DNA from: Bacteroidales bacterium M2 | GTDB taxonomy: Bacteria; Bacteroidota; Bacteroidia; Bacteroidales; Muribaculaceae | DNA length: 61,140 nt | Direction: 5' to 3' | Assembly: GCA_001689415.1 (NCBI GenBank) | Contig: LUJM01000097.1 | Coordinates: 31,450-92,589 of the forward strand | In this document: piece after piece, positions 60,975 to 61,140 of the stretch | Position numbering within the stretch: the stretch's first letter is position 1 | Layout of the letters: every line of letters begins with the position of its first letter | Translations under genes and position numbers: made by a program | Notes under the pieces: generated by a model | What the model saw: only the letters and a program-made list of their open reading frames with translations | What the model was told of the DNA's origin: nothing | Database searches by the model: none

Positions 60975-61140
60975 CTGTTTATATACGAATACTAAAGCAA
61001 GAAAGGCAGTAGGGGTTTGGCTCTCCGTGGCAAGCACGATTATCCAATTAGTCCATCCACAAAAGGCAAAATCGATAATTTTTGTCCCCGATGTTGAGCT
61101 TTCGCGAAACACCCTCGGTGTACAAAGAATTAATTTTTCG

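Noticed and set aside
60753..61112. 119-residue minus-strand frame at the right edge
   Set aside because: Mostly antisense to the penicillin-binding protein gene and crosses its terminator.

Overview
The window comes from a member of the Bacteroidota, most likely a gut Bacteroidales close to Muribaculaceae or Prevotella. Several things point there: TAnnTTTG -7 elements (several with a TTG/TTTG about 19-20 bases upstream), the Bacteroidales families DUF4831, DUF4834 and DUF4369, a long three-domain IspG, a PorZ-like type IX secretion protein, and two secreted proteins ending in a YFNLQGIRV...NG-Y-RRQGN tail. The family-level placement is inference. Almost all of the sequence is ordinary chromosomal housekeeping DNA. 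There is no prophage, CRISPR array, integrase or IS transposase.

Layout. 207-2482 (-): two tandem paralogous secreted proteins. 2623-3402 (+): M48 peptidase. 3486-5597 (-): RecD2-type helicase. 5850-12836 (+): a GltD-like oxidoreductase followed by a nearly complete uronate (5-keto-4-deoxyuronate) route: KduD, an orphan PTS EIIC-type permease, KdgK, Eda and KduI. A four-helix-bundle gene framed by inverted repeats is inserted between kdgK and eda. 12903-17202 (-): a galactose cluster galK-galE-galM plus a sugar nucleotidyltransferase, with no galT. 17383-24157 (-): a compact seven-gene run rpoN, PAP2-like, purE, ispG, M16 peptidase, lipoprotein, beta-carbonic anhydrase. 24404-24928 (+): a toxin-antitoxin remnant with an intact antitoxin and a frameshifted YafQ-type toxin. 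25076-33421 (+): nadA, leuS, rdgB, porZ-like, an unknown gene, panB. 33667-36129 (-): psd, pssA, DUF4834, DUF2461. 36324-41851 (+): guaB, two parvulin/SurA-like proteins, and a hemerythrin-LuxR regulator. 41823-44121 (-): YitT, a degenerate M23 protein, VanZ-like. 44350-51360 (+): dnaE, trxA, nnr, DUF4831. 51661-56142 (+): a PhoB/PhoR-like pair and a PiT phosphate transporter with a PhoU-like tail. 56203-58149 (-): greA, HIT, and a thioredoxin-fold lipoprotein without cysteines. 58373-58456 (-): tRNA-Leu(UAA). 58539-60923 (+): penicillin-binding protein 1A.

How the genes work together. The uronate block would turn the product of polysaccharide lyases into pyruvate and glyceraldehyde-3-phosphate. 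KduI carries an export signal, so its isomerisation step may take place in the periplasm, before uptake through the neighbouring EIIC-type permease. The galactose block can make galactose-1-phosphate and interconvert UDP-sugars, with the nucleotidyltransferase as a candidate for the missing GalT step. The two-component pair next to PiT looks like a phosphate-sensing unit. Psd and PssA make phosphatidylethanolamine.

The items most worth a second look are the four-helix-bundle element with terminal inverted repeats, the exported KduI beside an EIIC without EIIA/EIIB, the frameshifted YafQ-like toxin, the ScdA_N-hemerythrin-LuxR fusion, and a long structured inverted repeat after panB.
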